Shown one piece after another: positions 9,332 to 18,223 of a DNA stretch of 64,000 bases. The translations under genes were made by a program, and so were the position numbers. The notes below the pieces were generated by a model. That model worked only from the letters and a program-made list of their open reading frames with translations, made no database searches and was not told where the DNA came from. Position 1 is the stretch's first letter; each line of letters begins with the position of its first letter. The DNA lies in the NCBI GenBank assembly GCA_021822605.1, contig JAKAQL010000006.1, forward strand, positions 1 to 64,000. The letters are read 5' to 3'. The stretch is from Actinomycetes bacterium (GTDB taxonomy: Bacteria > Actinomycetota > Acidimicrobiia > Acidimicrobiales > Acidimicrobiaceae).

Positions 9332-10867
9332 TCATGGGGTCTCGCTATTCGAGGCCTTCTCTCGCGCCCGCAATAACCGATTGAGACCATTGAGATAGGC
9401 TCTCGCCGATGCCTCAACAATGTCAGTCGAGATACCCCTGCCTGTCACCTCAGCGTCGGGAGTTCGCAGGGTGACAACCACATCTCCAAGGGCGTCCACC
9501 CCACCCGTGACCGATGTAACGGTAAAGCCGGTCAACTGGGCGCTCAACCCAGTCGCCTCCGAGAGCGCCTGACCGATAGCATCGACCATCCCGTTACCAA
9601 CAGCATCCGCCATCACCGCATCGTTATCGATTTTGACAGCCACGCTCGCCTTTGCTGACTCACCTGAAACCGCTGCGACCGACAGGCTGATGAGTTCGAA
9701 ACGATCCGCAACGACCACCCCAAGTTCATCAGTGACGATCGCCTCGAGATCGGCCTCGGTGATCTCACTCTTGCGATCCGCCATATCCTTGAAGCGCTCA
9801 AACGCAGCATTGAGCGCATCTCCGGCGAGATCAAAACCCATATCATGCAGGGTTGAGGTAAACGCATGCCGACCAGAGTGCTTCCCGAGAATGATCTGGG
9901 ATCCCTGTTGCCCCACCGCACTCGCATCGATCACCTCATACGTGCTGCGATCCGCGAGCACACCATGTTGATGGATGCCCGATTCGTGAGCGAACGCGTT
10001 ACGACCGACGACCGACTTGTTGTACTGCACTGGGTAGCCGGTCAAACGCGATACGAGACGCGATGCCTTAGCCAACTCCTCTGTTCGGATCTGCGTTCCA
10101 AGGCCGCTGAAGAGATCCGACCGGACACGCAAGGCCATCACCACCTCTTCAAGGGCAGCGTTGCCGGCTCGTTCGCCGATTCCGTTGATGCAGCACTCCA
10201 CTTGACGCGCACCCCCTGCCACAGCAGCAAGCGAGTTTGCGGTCGCCAATCCAAGATCGTTATGACAGTGGCTGGAGATCACATACGTTCCCTGGACGTT
10301 ACGACGCACATCCTCCACCATTCGACCGAACTCCGCCGGGATTCCGTAGCCTACGGTATCGGGGATATTGATGGTCCCAGCCCCACTATCGACTGCAACC
10401 TGAATAACCTCATAGAGGAAGTCCAACGGCGTGCGGGTTGCGTCCTGCGGGGAAAACTCAACATCGTCGGTGAAGGAGCGTGCGTGTGCCACGGACGCCT
10501 TGACCTCCTCAAGCACCATATCGTTCGTCATCTTGAGCATGTGGGTGAGATGAGAGGGAGAGGTTGAGATGAAGATATGGATGCGCGCTCGCTCGGCATC
10601 ACGCAGGGCCTGCCAGCATCGATCAACATCACGTAGATGTGTGCGTGACAGTGCTGCAATAGCCGGACCTCCAACCCGACGAGCAATCGCCTGCACCGCC
10701 TCGAAATCACCCTGCGATGCGACCGGAAAGCCTGCCTCTATATAGTCAACGTTCAGGCGTGCGAGTTGTTCTGCAATCTCCAACTTCTCGAGCACGTCGA
10801 GTGATATCCCAGGAGACTGCTCACCATCTCGAAGCGTTGTATCGAAAATAATAACCTGTTCGTTCAC
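9332..10867 (-). CDS. leuA: 2-isopropylmalate synthase
   Basis: First committed enzyme of leucine synthesis: condenses acetyl-CoA with 2-oxoisovalerate. It has 511 residues with catalytic barrel motifs FDTTLRDGEQSPG near the N-terminus, SSHCHNDLGLATANSLA and NAFAHESGIHQHG. The C-terminal about 130 residues form the leucine-sensing regulatory domain (TGFTVTSVTGGVDALGDVVV). The ATG at 10867 has GGAGGAA upstream. The gene follows serA on the same strand; a leader peptide with three Leu codons and an intrinsic terminator lie between them, so expression is probably attenuated by leucyl-tRNA supply. Confidence 0.96.
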   Translation of the reverse strand: MNEQVIIFDTTLRDGEQSPGISLDVLEKLEIAEQLARLNVDYIEAGFPVASQGDFEAVQAIARRVGGPAIAALSRTHLRDVDRCWQALRDAERARIHIFISTSPSHLTHMLKMTNDMVLEEVKASVAHARSFTDDVEFSPQDATRTPLDFLYEVIQVAVDSGAGTINIPDTVGYGIPAEFGRMVEDVRRNVQGTYVISSHCHNDLGLATANSLAAVAGGARQVECCINGIGERAGNAALEEVVMALRVRSDLFSGLGTQIRTEELAKASRLVSRLTGYPVQYNKSVVGRNAFAHESGIHQHGVLADRSTYEVIDASAVGQQGSQIILGKHSGRHAFTSTLHDMGFDLAGDALNAAFERFKDMADRKSEITEADLEAIVTDELGVVVADRFELISLSVAAVSGESAKASVAVKIDNDAVMADAVGNGMVDAIGQALSEATGLSAQLTGFTVTSVTGGVDALGDVVVTLRTPDAEVTGRGISTDIVEASARAYLNGLNRLLRAREKASNSETP

Positions 10868-10985
10868 TGTTCCTCCTCATGTTCAAGAAAACTTCTGGAA
10901 TGCACATCCTTGTGAATCTCCCGCGCTCCACCTACCGATCGAATCGCTTCGGCAACCCCCGCAACCAGCAATTTCCCTCCGGAAA

Positions 10986-11020
10986 CAAAAAGACCCTCCG
11001 ATCAATGATCAAGAGGGTCT
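10986..11020 (-). terminator. Intrinsic terminator of the leuA attenuator
   Basis: On the minus strand AGACCCTC (11020-11013) pairs perfectly with GAGGGTCT (10998-10991) around a 14-base loop, followed at once by TTTTG and then TTT. It lies between serA and leuA, downstream of the Leu-rich leader peptide, where it would end transcription when leucyl-tRNA is plentiful. Confidence 0.88.
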
Positions 11021-11097
11021 AGGGCGATCACCAACGTGATCGCCCTATGTAAGAAGAAGTCGCTTGCTTGCCAAAGTAACCATACGCGCTAGACCCT
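11014..11097 (-). promoter_or_regulatory. Attenuator pairing elements for leuA
   Basis: Immediately after the leader stop an 11-bp perfect stem forms: AGGGCGATCAC (11046-11036) with GTGATCGCCCT (11031-11021), loop GTTG. In addition AGGGTCTAG at 11097-11089, just before the leader ATG, is perfectly complementary to CTAGACCCT at 11022-11014. That second pairing would sequester the 5' arm of the terminator and act as an antiterminator. Competition between these structures, set by ribosome stalling at the Leu codons, is inferred. Confidence 0.7.
11045..11083 (-). CDS. leuA leader peptide (attenuation)
   Basis: A 12-residue peptide, MVTLASKRLLLT, translated from ATG 11083 to TAG at 11045. Four of 12 codons are Leu, three of them consecutive (CTT CTT CTT) just before the stop. 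AGGG 10 bases upstream is a weak ribosome-binding site, and the same bases take part in the proposed antiterminator. The stop codon overlaps the first base of the pause hairpin. This is the classic layout of a leucine attenuator; the peptide itself needs no other function. Confidence 0.85.
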   Translation of the reverse strand: MVTLASKRLLLT

Positions 11098-12703
11098 AAT
11101 CGACCTCTACGACAGATCCGACCGACTTCGCGTAGATGATTCCAGCATTGGCCTCCAATACCTGAACTATCTCTGGGGCAACCGGACGCGACACGCTGAG
11201 CAACATCAGTGCGGTCCCATCATCCACCCTCGGCGAAACCGCCATAGAGTCAATGGAGTATCCACCGTCTCCGAGAACTTTGCCGACAACTCCAATCATG
11301 CCTGGCTGGTCGAAGTTGCGGACAGCCAGCATGGACACCGACGGAGGCACCTCGACCCAATGACCATCGACAAGCACGATCCTCGGCTCCGCGCCACTAG
11401 CCCCAGCGAGCGTCCCACCGACCACATGCTCCGGCGTACGAAGGATAACGAGGTTACGGAAGTTCAGGCTGTTTGCAACCGTCGTTTCCCGGATCTCCAG
11501 TCCTCGCTCTGAGGCGAGTTGGGGTGCATTCACATAGGATACGGGTTCATTCAGGCCGACGGAGAAAATCCCCTTGAGGATCGAAAGTGTGAGGAGTCGG
11601 GTATCTTCGTGGGCGAGCTCTCCTTGATACTCGATCTCAAGAGAACCAGGTAGTCCCCCCGTCAAGGAGGAGATGAACTGGCCGAGGAACTCCACCAAGC
11701 CGAGATACGGTCGCACCTGCGCAGAGGCCTCTGCTGCATTCACATTCACAGCGAATGGAACAAACTCGTTGGCAAGCGCCAACTGAACCTGTTCGGCGAT
11801 GGTAATACCCGCCTTGTTTTGGGCCTCCTCAGTACTTGCACCGAGATGTGGAGTCACCACCACCATGTCAAGTCCGAGCAATGGTGACCCTGTCGGCGGC
11901 TCCGTCGTGAAGACGTCCAACGCAGCTCCCGCAACCGTTCCATCGAGGAGAGCGCCGTACAGTGCCTCTTCGTCGATGATACCACCCCTTGCCGCGTTGA
12001 TGAATCGGATACCTGGCTTCACCTGTGCAAGGAGCTCCTTGCCGATGAGTCCCTTAGTCTCCTTAGATTTGGGCAGATGAATCGTCACAAAATCAGCCCG
12101 CTGCACAAGATCCACCAGCGAGGTCAGCTCTACACCCATCTTTTTAGCCCGTTCCTGGGAGATATAGGGATCGTAGGCGATGAGCGTCATACCAAAAGCC
12201 AGTGCCCGCTGGGCTACCAATGCCCCAATTCGCCCGAGTCCAACAATACCGAGCGTCTTGCCGTACAACTCGACACCTTCGAACTTCGACCGTGCCCAGG
12301 TGCCGGCGGTCAGACTGGCGTGCGCCTGCGGGATCTGTCTCGAAAGCGAGAGCAGCAAGGCCATGGTGTGTTCGGCCGCGGAGATAATGTTGGACTGAGG
12401 CGCATTGACTACCATGACGCCGGCCTGTGTTGCGGCCTCCACGTCCACGTTGTCCAAGCCGATTCCAGCCCGGCCAACAACGATCAGATGCGGCGCGTGC
12501 GCGATGACGTCAGCCGTCACCTTGGTGGCCGAGCGAATGATGATCGCATGCACATCCTGCACGGCCTCGAGGAGTTCCTCGGGAGAGAGGTCGAGGGCAA
12601 CGCGGACCTCATGTCCCGCTCCTCGAAGGATATCAAGCCCTCGATCCGCAATAACCTCGCTCACCAAAATGGTAGCCACATCTACTCCCAACTGTGTTGT
12701 CAC
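11096..12703 (-). CDS. serA: D-3-phosphoglycerate dehydrogenase
   Basis: NAD-dependent first enzyme of serine synthesis, 535 residues, the long actinobacterial type. It has a Rossmann core (GIVGLGRIGALVAQRA), the segment INAARGGIIDEEAL, then TPHLGASTEEAQ with the catalytic His. An intervening domain is followed by a C-terminal ACT domain (VRNFDQPGMIGVVGKVL) that binds serine in related enzymes. Two residues precede the catalytic fold in excess of shorter homologues. It lies downstream of the aminotransferase gene on the same strand and upstream of the leuA attenuator, so serA transcripts may read into leuA. Confidence 0.95.
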   Translation of the reverse strand: MTTQLGVDVATILVSEVIADRGLDILRGAGHEVRVALDLSPEELLEAVQDVHAIIIRSATKVTADVIAHAPHLIVVGRAGIGLDNVDVEAATQAGVMVVNAPQSNIISAAEHTMALLLSLSRQIPQAHASLTAGTWARSKFEGVELYGKTLGIVGLGRIGALVAQRALAFGMTLIAYDPYISQERAKKMGVELTSLVDLVQRADFVTIHLPKSKETKGLIGKELLAQVKPGIRFINAARGGIIDEEALYGALLDGTVAGAALDVFTTEPPTGSPLLGLDMVVVTPHLGASTEEAQNKAGITIAEQVQLALANEFVPFAVNVNAAEASAQVRPYLGLVEFLGQFISSLTGGLPGSLEIEYQGELAHEDTRLLTLSILKGIFSVGLNEPVSYVNAPQLASERGLEIRETTVANSLNFRNLVILRTPEHVVGGTLAGASGAEPRIVLVDGHWVEVPPSVSMLAVRNFDQPGMIGVVGKVLGDGGYSIDSMAVSPRVDDGTALMLLSVSRPVAPEIVQVLEANAGIIYAKSVGSVVEVD

Positions 12704-12865
12704 CGACTGTGTTCCGACGAAATACCGTGATACCGGTTTACTCTGGCTCCATTGCCTTCGCTAATTGCCCAGGCTGGATGTCGCCACCAACAAGCCGCCT
12801 TCCCCTGACAAACTGGACCACCTCAGACCGGCCGGTTCCAAGCCAAAGTTGCAATATAAGCCTGC

Positions 12866-14071
12866 CTAAAGTCTAGTGACGAAGTCTCCAATCCGACCAA
12901 TTCCGTCAACAATACCCTCGTCCGATAACGCGTACGATAGCCGCAGATAGCCAGGTGCATCGAAGGCCTCGCCAGGGATCACCGCGACCTTGGCGTGTTG
13001 GAGCAAAAGCTCCGCTAGACGATAACTCGACCCGATCGGTTCTCCCTCAAAGGGCCGTGCAAGGAGGCCCTGCACCGACGGGAAAACATAGAAGGCACCC
13101 TGCGGCCACATCACGTCGATCCCTTCGATGCCGGCGAGAAGTGTGACGATACTCTCCCTTCGGCGAGCAAAAGCCTCGCGCATGTAGCGAGTCGCCTCGA
13201 GGTCAGCCGAGAGTGCCGCTATTGCCGCGCGCTGAGGAATATTTGACACGTTTGAACACAGCTGCGATTGGAGCTTGACTACGCCCTTAGCGATATCGTT
13301 GGGCGCAACGACCCATCCAACGCGCCAACCAGTCATTGCAAAGGTCTTTGCAACACCATTGACAAGGATCAAACGCTGTGCCAGCTCTTGGCTCGCAAAG
13401 GTTCCGATCGCCGGAGCACTCCCCATGCCATAGGTCAACTGCTGATAGATCTCGTCGCTTACGACGTAGAGGCCGCGACGATCTGCGAAATCAGCCAGAG
13501 CAGCGCTCTCCTCGTCGGAATAGACAGCACCCGTAGGATTGGACGGGGAGACATGTATCAACATCTTGGTGCGAGGCGTGCAGTAGCGCTCGAGCAACTC
13601 TGGCGTCACCTTGAAGGCGGTGGATAGATCGGTCGGTACCGGGATGGGCACCCCACCAGCGAGACGCACCACTTCCGGATAGGTCACCCAGTAGGGGGCT
13701 GGAATCAGCACCTCATCGCCTTCATCCAATAGCGTCATCATCGCGGAGTAGACCGCATGTTTGCCTCCATTGGTGACAACCACCTGGTTCGGTTCCACCG
13801 AGAGCCCGCTCAGCTGCTGAGTTCGCTTGGCGATGATCTCGCGAAGCTCTGCAAGCCCGGCGGCAGGCGTGTAATGATGGTTACGAGGATCACGCGCGGC
13901 TTCGACAGCGGCTTCAACGATGAAAGATGGCGTTTCAAAGTCAGGTTCTCCCGCCGCAAAGCTCACCAAGTCGACTCCACGGGCTAGCATCGACTTTGCT
14001 GTCGCATCGATCGCGAGCGTCGCAGATTCGTTGAGCTGTTCGATTCGTGCTGAGATGCGGCGAGAGGACAT
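12866..14071 (-). CDS. Aspartate-type aminotransferase (class I)
   Basis: PLP-dependent aminotransferase of 401 residues. It shows NHHYTPAAGLAELRE, HVSPSNPTGAVYS, SDEIYQQLTYG and the PLP-lysine segment VAKTFAMTGWRVGW, matching the bacterial AspC I-gamma group. These usually exchange amino groups between aspartate and 2-oxoglutarate, though some act on aromatic substrates. An AAAGGTG ribosome-binding site precedes ATG 14071. It is divergent from serC with only 29 bases between start codons, and 162 bases upstream of serA, so it may be cotranscribed with serA. Substrate is inferred from family. Confidence 0.9.
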   Translation of the reverse strand: MSSRRISARIEQLNESATLAIDATAKSMLARGVDLVSFAAGEPDFETPSFIVEAAVEAARDPRNHHYTPAAGLAELREIIAKRTQQLSGLSVEPNQVVVTNGGKHAVYSAMMTLLDEGDEVLIPAPYWVTYPEVVRLAGGVPIPVPTDLSTAFKVTPELLERYCTPRTKMLIHVSPSNPTGAVYSDEESAALADFADRRGLYVVSDEIYQQLTYGMGSAPAIGTFASQELAQRLILVNGVAKTFAMTGWRVGWVVAPNDIAKGVVKLQSQLCSNVSNIPQRAAIAALSADLEATRYMREAFARRRESIVTLLAGIEGIDVMWPQGAFYVFPSVQGLLARPFEGEPIGSSYRLAELLLQHAKVAVIPGEAFDAPGYLRLSYALSDEGIVDGIGRIGDFVTRL

Positions 14072-14100
14072 GCGGTTTCACCTTTCGAATTGGAGCGACT

Positions 14101-15222
14101 ATGAGTGCGAATTCACCCATCACCTTACCGCCAGAGATGCTGCCCTCCGACGGCAGATTTGGTTCTGGCCCTTCGAAGATCCCAACCTTCTTCCTCGACG
14201 GTCTTGCGGAGACCCAAGATACGCTTCTTGGAACCTCCCATCGCAGGCCAGCCGTGAAAGAATTAGTTCGAGTCATCCGCGAGAGGATGGCCGAACTATT
14301 CAAGCTCCCCGATGGCTATGAGGTCGTCCTCGGGAACGGTGGAGCTACCCTCTTCTGGGATATGGCGGTTCACTCCCTCATCACGTCATCCAGTGAACAT
14401 CTCGTTTTTGGGGAGTTCTCATCAAAGTTTGCTGCTGCGGCACGGCAGGCGCCCTTCATTGATTCCGTCAAAGAGGTGAAAGCCGAGTATGGGTCATGTC
14501 CCGCCCTCGAAGAGGTCGAAGGTGTCGACACCTACGCACTCACCCACAACGAGACGTCAACAGGCGTCCTCGCTCCCCTCAAGAGGCCACAGTCAAGCGA
14601 CGCCTTGGTCCTCGTCGATGCCACTTCAGCGGCTGGGGCAGTACCGGTTGAGCCCTCCGTCTTTGATGCCTACTACTTCTCTCCTCAAAAAGCATTCGCC
14701 TCTGAGGGTGGACTGTGGATCGCGCTGCTCTCACCTCGGGCGATTTCACGTGCAGTCGAGACTGTTGCCCTCGGGCGCTACATCCCTACCATGCTCGACC
14801 TCTCCGTCGCGATCGATAACTCTCGAGAGAACCAGACCTACAACACGCCTGCGATCGCTACCCTCTACCTCATCAACGCACAGCTCGAGTGGTTGCTCTC
14901 GCACGGGGGGCTTTCCTATGCCGCTAAACGCTCGACAGACTCGGCCGCCATTCTCTACCAATGGGCTGAAAACGCGTCGTACGCTCAACCCTTTGTGAGC
15001 GATCCGACCCTCAGATCACCGGTCATCGCCACCATCGACTTCGATGACAACGTCGATGCTAAGGAGATTGCAGCCACGCTCCGAGCCAACGGCATCGTCG
15101 ACACCGAGCCCTATCGCAAGCTTGGTCGCAATCAACTCCGCATCGCACTCTTCCCTTCGATCAATCCCAGCGATGTCGAGGCGCTCACCCAGTGCATCGA
15201 CTTCATCGTGGGACAGCGCTGA
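14101..15222 (+). CDS. serC: Phosphoserine aminotransferase
   Basis: PLP enzyme of 373 residues that converts 3-phosphohydroxypyruvate to phosphoserine, following SerA. It has the actinobacterial N-terminus DGRFGSGPSKIP, a THNETSTGV segment, and the PLP-lysine region YYFSPQKAFASEGGLW. The ATG at 14101 is chosen over an upstream in-frame start at 14047 because the latter would run into the divergent aminotransferase and because GGAG sits 5-6 bases before 14101. It ends in a region with a 7-bp hairpin. Phosphoserine phosphatase is not in the window. Confidence 0.94.
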   Translation: MSANSPITLPPEMLPSDGRFGSGPSKIPTFFLDGLAETQDTLLGTSHRRPAVKELVRVIRERMAELFKLPDGYEVVLGNGGATLFWDMAVHSLITSSSEHLVFGEFSSKFAAAARQAPFIDSVKEVKAEYGSCPALEEVEGVDTYALTHNETSTGVLAPLKRPQSSDALVLVDATSAAGAVPVEPSVFDAYYFSPQKAFASEGGLWIALLSPRAISRAVETVALGRYIPTMLDLSVAIDNSRENQTYNTPAIATLYLINAQLEWLLSHGGLSYAAKRSTDSAAILYQWAENASYAQPFVSDPTLRSPVIATIDFDDNVDAKEIAATLRANGIVDTEPYRKLGRNQLRIALFPSINPSDVEALTQCIDFIVGQR

Positions 15223-15248
15223 TACGACGCACAAACGACGAGTTACGC

Positions 15249-15266
15249 GATCCCCTCAAGGGGATC
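15249..15266. terminator. Hairpin between convergent serC and leuD
   Basis: GATCCCC pairs perfectly with GGGGATC around loop TCAA. It lies 27 bases after the serC stop and 75 bases past the leuD end on the other strand, so it may serve both convergent units. No clear U-tract follows on either strand, so termination activity is uncertain. Confidence 0.4.
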
Positions 15267-15340
15267 AAGGCTCAGCTATAGTGTCAGCTCTTGCTTGCCG
15301 AACCCTTAGCCAGGGACCGTGCAGAAGAGAGCCGCTCCAC

Positions 15341-15940
15341 TCAGTCAACCAAGAGACTCGGAGTCCATGGTGGACGGTGCTGTTCGTAGTCGCGAATCTT
15401 TGCCTCCTTAGTCAAGCTGATCCCGATCTCATCGAGACCGGCCAAAAGTCGTGCCTTGGCGGTGGGATCGATCAAAAATCTGAACTCCAGAGAGGCTCCT
15501 GGTACGCTAACACGTTGGCTCTCTAGGTCCACTAGGATCTCAGTGGCTGGCTCTCTAGTGACAATGTCGAGCAGCTGTTGCACCTCCTGCCCACTCAACT
15601 CCACGGGCAGAAGACCAACCTTCAGTGAGTTATTACGGAAAATGTCGCCAAAACGCGGTGAGATCACCACCCGAAAACCGTAATCCATCAATGCCCAAAC
15701 GGCATGCTCTCGGGAGGAACCAACCCCGAAGTTCTCACGTGCGATCAAAATCGTTGATCCTGCGAACTGTTCGTTATTGAGAACAAACTCAGGGTCCTGG
15801 CGCCACTCAGAGAACAATCCTTCGCCAAAACCAGTGCGCTCCACACGTTTGAGCCACTCGCTTGGAATGATCTGGTCGGTGTCAACATCCGATATCGCCA
15901 ACGGAACAGCGTGCCCACGCAGTTCGGTAATCGGTTCCAT
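15341..15940 (-). CDS. leuD: 3-isopropylmalate dehydratase small subunit
   Basis: Swivelling-domain subunit (199 residues) that with LeuC isomerises 2- to 3-isopropylmalate and probably also citramalate to 3-methylmalate. Motifs include SDVDTDQIIPSEWLKR and ARENFGVGSSREHAVWAL, which carries the substrate-binding Ser-Ser-Arg loop. It begins 33 bases after the leuC stop, so both form an operon. Length and motifs are normal. Confidence 0.95.
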   Translation of the reverse strand: MEPITELRGHAVPLAISDVDTDQIIPSEWLKRVERTGFGEGLFSEWRQDPEFVLNNEQFAGSTILIARENFGVGSSREHAVWALMDYGFRVVISPRFGDIFRNNSLKVGLLPVELSGQEVQQLLDIVTREPATEILVDLESQRVSVPGASLEFRFLIDPTAKARLLAGLDEIGISLTKEAKIRDYEQHRPPWTPSLLVD

Positions 15941-15973
15941 GCCCTCTCCTCTCTCAATAGTTCTTGGTGATGG

Positions 15974-17383
15974 TCACTGAAGATCGGTTGGTGAACTAAA
16001 GGTGCCACGCAGAGCAGTCGCTGCAGCGATCGCTGGCGAGACAAGGTGTGTACGCCCACCTCGACCCTGTCTTCCTTCGAAGTTACGATTCGACGTCGAG
16101 GCTGCACGCTGACCAGGTCTGAGTTGGTCAGGATTCATGCCCAAGCACATCGAGCAGCCCGGCTCCCTCCACTCGGCCCCAGCTGCGCGAAAGACCCGGT
16201 CAAGCCCTTCCGCCTCCGCCTGCTGCATCACGCGACGAGAGCCCGGCACCACCAGCGTACGCACTGCGGGATTGATTTGTCGGCCCTCAAGGACCTTGGC
16301 TGCGATTCGAAGATCCTCGATCCGTGAATTAGTGCAGGAACCGATGAATACCACATCGACCGCTATGTCACGGATGGTAGTACCTGGACGAAGATCCATA
16401 TAACGTAAGGCGCGATGGGCGGCCTCACGTTGCGGTGCAAGCGCGAATTGATCTGGGTCAGGGATCACGCCATCGATGTCCACCACTTGCGAGGGATTGG
16501 TTCCCCAGCTGACCTGAGGTCGTAGCGTGGTGGCCTGGATGTGGACCTCTGTATCGAAGACTGCACTGGGATCGCTGGCCAACGCGGTCCAGGCCTTGGT
16601 CGCCTGGTCGAACAGCTCCCCCTTTGGAGCAAACTCACGGCCGAGAAGATACGCAAAGGTGGTAGCGTCAGGTGCGATCATCCCCGCGCGCGCACCAGCC
16701 TCAATGCTCATGTTGCAGATCGTCATTCGAGCCTCCATCGACAGATTGGAGATGGCCTCGCCTCGATACTCAATGACGTGCCCGATACCCCCACCAGTCC
16801 CGATCTGCCCGATGATCGCAAGGATGAGATCCTTAGCGGAGGTTCCCTGGGGGAGAGCGCCGTCAACCGTCACCGCCATTGTCTTTGGTCGTACCTGAGC
16901 GAGTGTCTGCGTGGCGAGGACATGCTCGACCTCGGAGGTACCAATACCGAACGCTAAGGCACCAAACGCCCCGTGAGTGGCGGTATGCGAGTCACCACAG
17001 ACGATCGTGAGACCCGGCTGGGTAAGCCCCTGTTCTGGACCAATCACATGCACGATACCCTGACCTTGCGAACCCATCGGGTAGTACTTGATGCCAAACT
17101 CATCGCAGTTTCGCGCCAAGACCTCTAATTGCTTCGCACTGATAGGGTCGGCGATAGGACGGTCAATGTGCTCGGTTGGGACGTTGTGATCTGCCGTCGC
17201 AACGGTGAGGTCTGGCCGACGCACTCGCCGGTTGGCTAAGCGCAAACCATCGAAGGCCTGCGGAGAGGTCACCTCGTGAACCAGGTGCAGATCGATATAG
17301 ATAAGATCGGATTCTCCAGGTCCTCCTCGGTCTACCAGATGCGATTCCCAAACCTTCTCGGCGAGCGTTTGTCCATTAACCAC
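15974..17383 (-). CDS. leuC: 3-isopropylmalate dehydratase large subunit
   Basis: Aconitase-family large subunit of 469 residues carrying the [4Fe-4S] cluster. The cluster cysteines are seen in [15 protein letters not shown] and [33 protein letters not shown] and DHNVPT are also typical. The start is GTG at 17383 with AAAGGGGGAG about 8 bases upstream. In the leucine route it follows LeuA; with a citramalate synthase at 20174-21754 it would also serve isoleucine synthesis. The leader to the gene shows no Leu-rich peptide, unlike leuA. Confidence 0.95.
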   Translation of the reverse strand: MVNGQTLAEKVWESHLVDRGGPGESDLIYIDLHLVHEVTSPQAFDGLRLANRRVRRPDLTVATADHNVPTEHIDRPIADPISAKQLEVLARNCDEFGIKYYPMGSQGQGIVHVIGPEQGLTQPGLTIVCGDSHTATHGAFGALAFGIGTSEVEHVLATQTLAQVRPKTMAVTVDGALPQGTSAKDLILAIIGQIGTGGGIGHVIEYRGEAISNLSMEARMTICNMSIEAGARAGMIAPDATTFAYLLGREFAPKGELFDQATKAWTALASDPSAVFDTEVHIQATTLRPQVSWGTNPSQVVDIDGVIPDPDQFALAPQREAAHRALRYMDLRPGTTIRDIAVDVVFIGSCTNSRIEDLRIAAKVLEGRQINPAVRTLVVPGSRRVMQQAEAEGLDRVFRAAGAEWREPGCSMCLGMNPDQLRPGQRAASTSNRNFEGRQGRGGRTHLVSPAIAAATALRGTFSSPTDLQ

Positions 17384-17520
17384 TGGTCACTCCCCCTTTC
17401 TCTGCTGCATTCGAACCATCTTCTTCATCCAGAGCCCTTCAGCTGCCTGATCGCACGACATGGGCTGGCCAGCTTAAGGCCCTATGAAGCCTTGACATTG
17501 GGCGCGACTAAAGCCGGTCC

Positions 17521-17994
17521 TTAGACCCTACGGATCGCCACCACCTCCACCTTAAGCAGTCCTCCTGGCGCCTCGTACTCGACCCAATCACCAGTGGCTG
17601 CACCTGTGAGTGCCTGACCAAGAGGCGATGTCGGCGATACGACCTCTACCCCTGCCCTCCGCTCCTCAATCGAACCGAGGAAGTACTCGCTGATCTCATC
17701 GTCATCCTCATAGCGGAGTGCTACCACCAACCCGGGGCGGACACTATCAACGTCTGCCCCCTCATCGGAGACGACAACAGCACTCGCGAGCAACGACTGG
17801 AGCTGACGCACTCTCGCCTCCATCTTCCCCTGGGCATCTTTTGCCGCATGGTAGTCACCGTTTTCGCTGAGATCGCCGAGCGCGCGGGCGGACTCGATAG
17901 CCTTTGCGATCTCAATTCTGCCTGTCGTAGTGAGCTCGTGCAGCTCAGCAACGAGTGCATCATACGTGGCCTGGGAGATCGTAGTTTCCGTCAT
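17521..17994 (-). CDS. greA: Transcription elongation factor GreA
   Basis: Cleavage-stimulating factor of about 157 residues that rescues backtracked RNA polymerase. It has the N-terminal coiled coil with the acidic tip region LGDLSENGDYHAAKDAQGK and a C-terminal FKBP-like domain ending SPLGQALTGAATGDWVEYEA. The ATG at 17994 (METTIS-type N-terminus MTETTISQ) is chosen over the longer frame from 18057, which adds a non-homologous leader. It is divergent from leuB. Normal length. Confidence 0.94.
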   Translation of the reverse strand: MTETTISQATYDALVAELHELTTTGRIEIAKAIESARALGDLSENGDYHAAKDAQGKMEARVRQLQSLLASAVVVSDEGADVDSVRPGLVVALRYEDDDEISEYFLGSIEERRAGVEVVSPTSPLGQALTGAATGDWVEYEAPGGLLKVEVVAIRRV

Positions 17995-18150
17995 GACAGA
18001 CACTCTAGCGTCTTGTCCACAGCATCGCTTGCGAACCAAAGGGGTCATGGTACCCAAGGCGCATGGCGAGTTGCACTCCCTCTCTCAGGGGTCAACGCAC
18101 TCCCAACAACCGCCCGACAACACGCAAAGGGGGTTCAGTCGCTCATAAAT

Positions 18151-18179
18151 TTCGAATTTTCGCTGAGAGGGCCTACAAT
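18151..18179 (+). promoter_or_regulatory. Candidate promoter for leuB-ilvE-cimA
   Basis: TACAAT at 18174-18179 is a good -10 box (5/6) and TTCGAA at 18151-18156 is a partial -35 with a 17-base spacer. Transcription would start near 18186, about 38 bases before the leuB GTG. No Leu/Ile/Val-rich leader peptide or terminator is seen in that short leader. Confidence 0.5.
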
Positions 18180-18223
18180 GGTCGGGTACGCGAAGTTGAG
18201 GGTGTGGAGATGAGGCAGGACAG

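Noticed and set aside
8865-9398. Open frame of 177 codons across tRNA-Gln
   Set aside because: It reads straight through the tRNA and into the antisense of leuA, with no ribosome-binding site or family resemblance.
9866-10567. Open frame of 233 codons on the plus strand
   Set aside because: Antisense to leuA, whose catalytic motifs are clear; shadow frame.
17384-17520. Possible leader peptide before leuC
   Set aside because: A 22-codon frame exists but it is not rich in Leu and no terminator hairpin follows.
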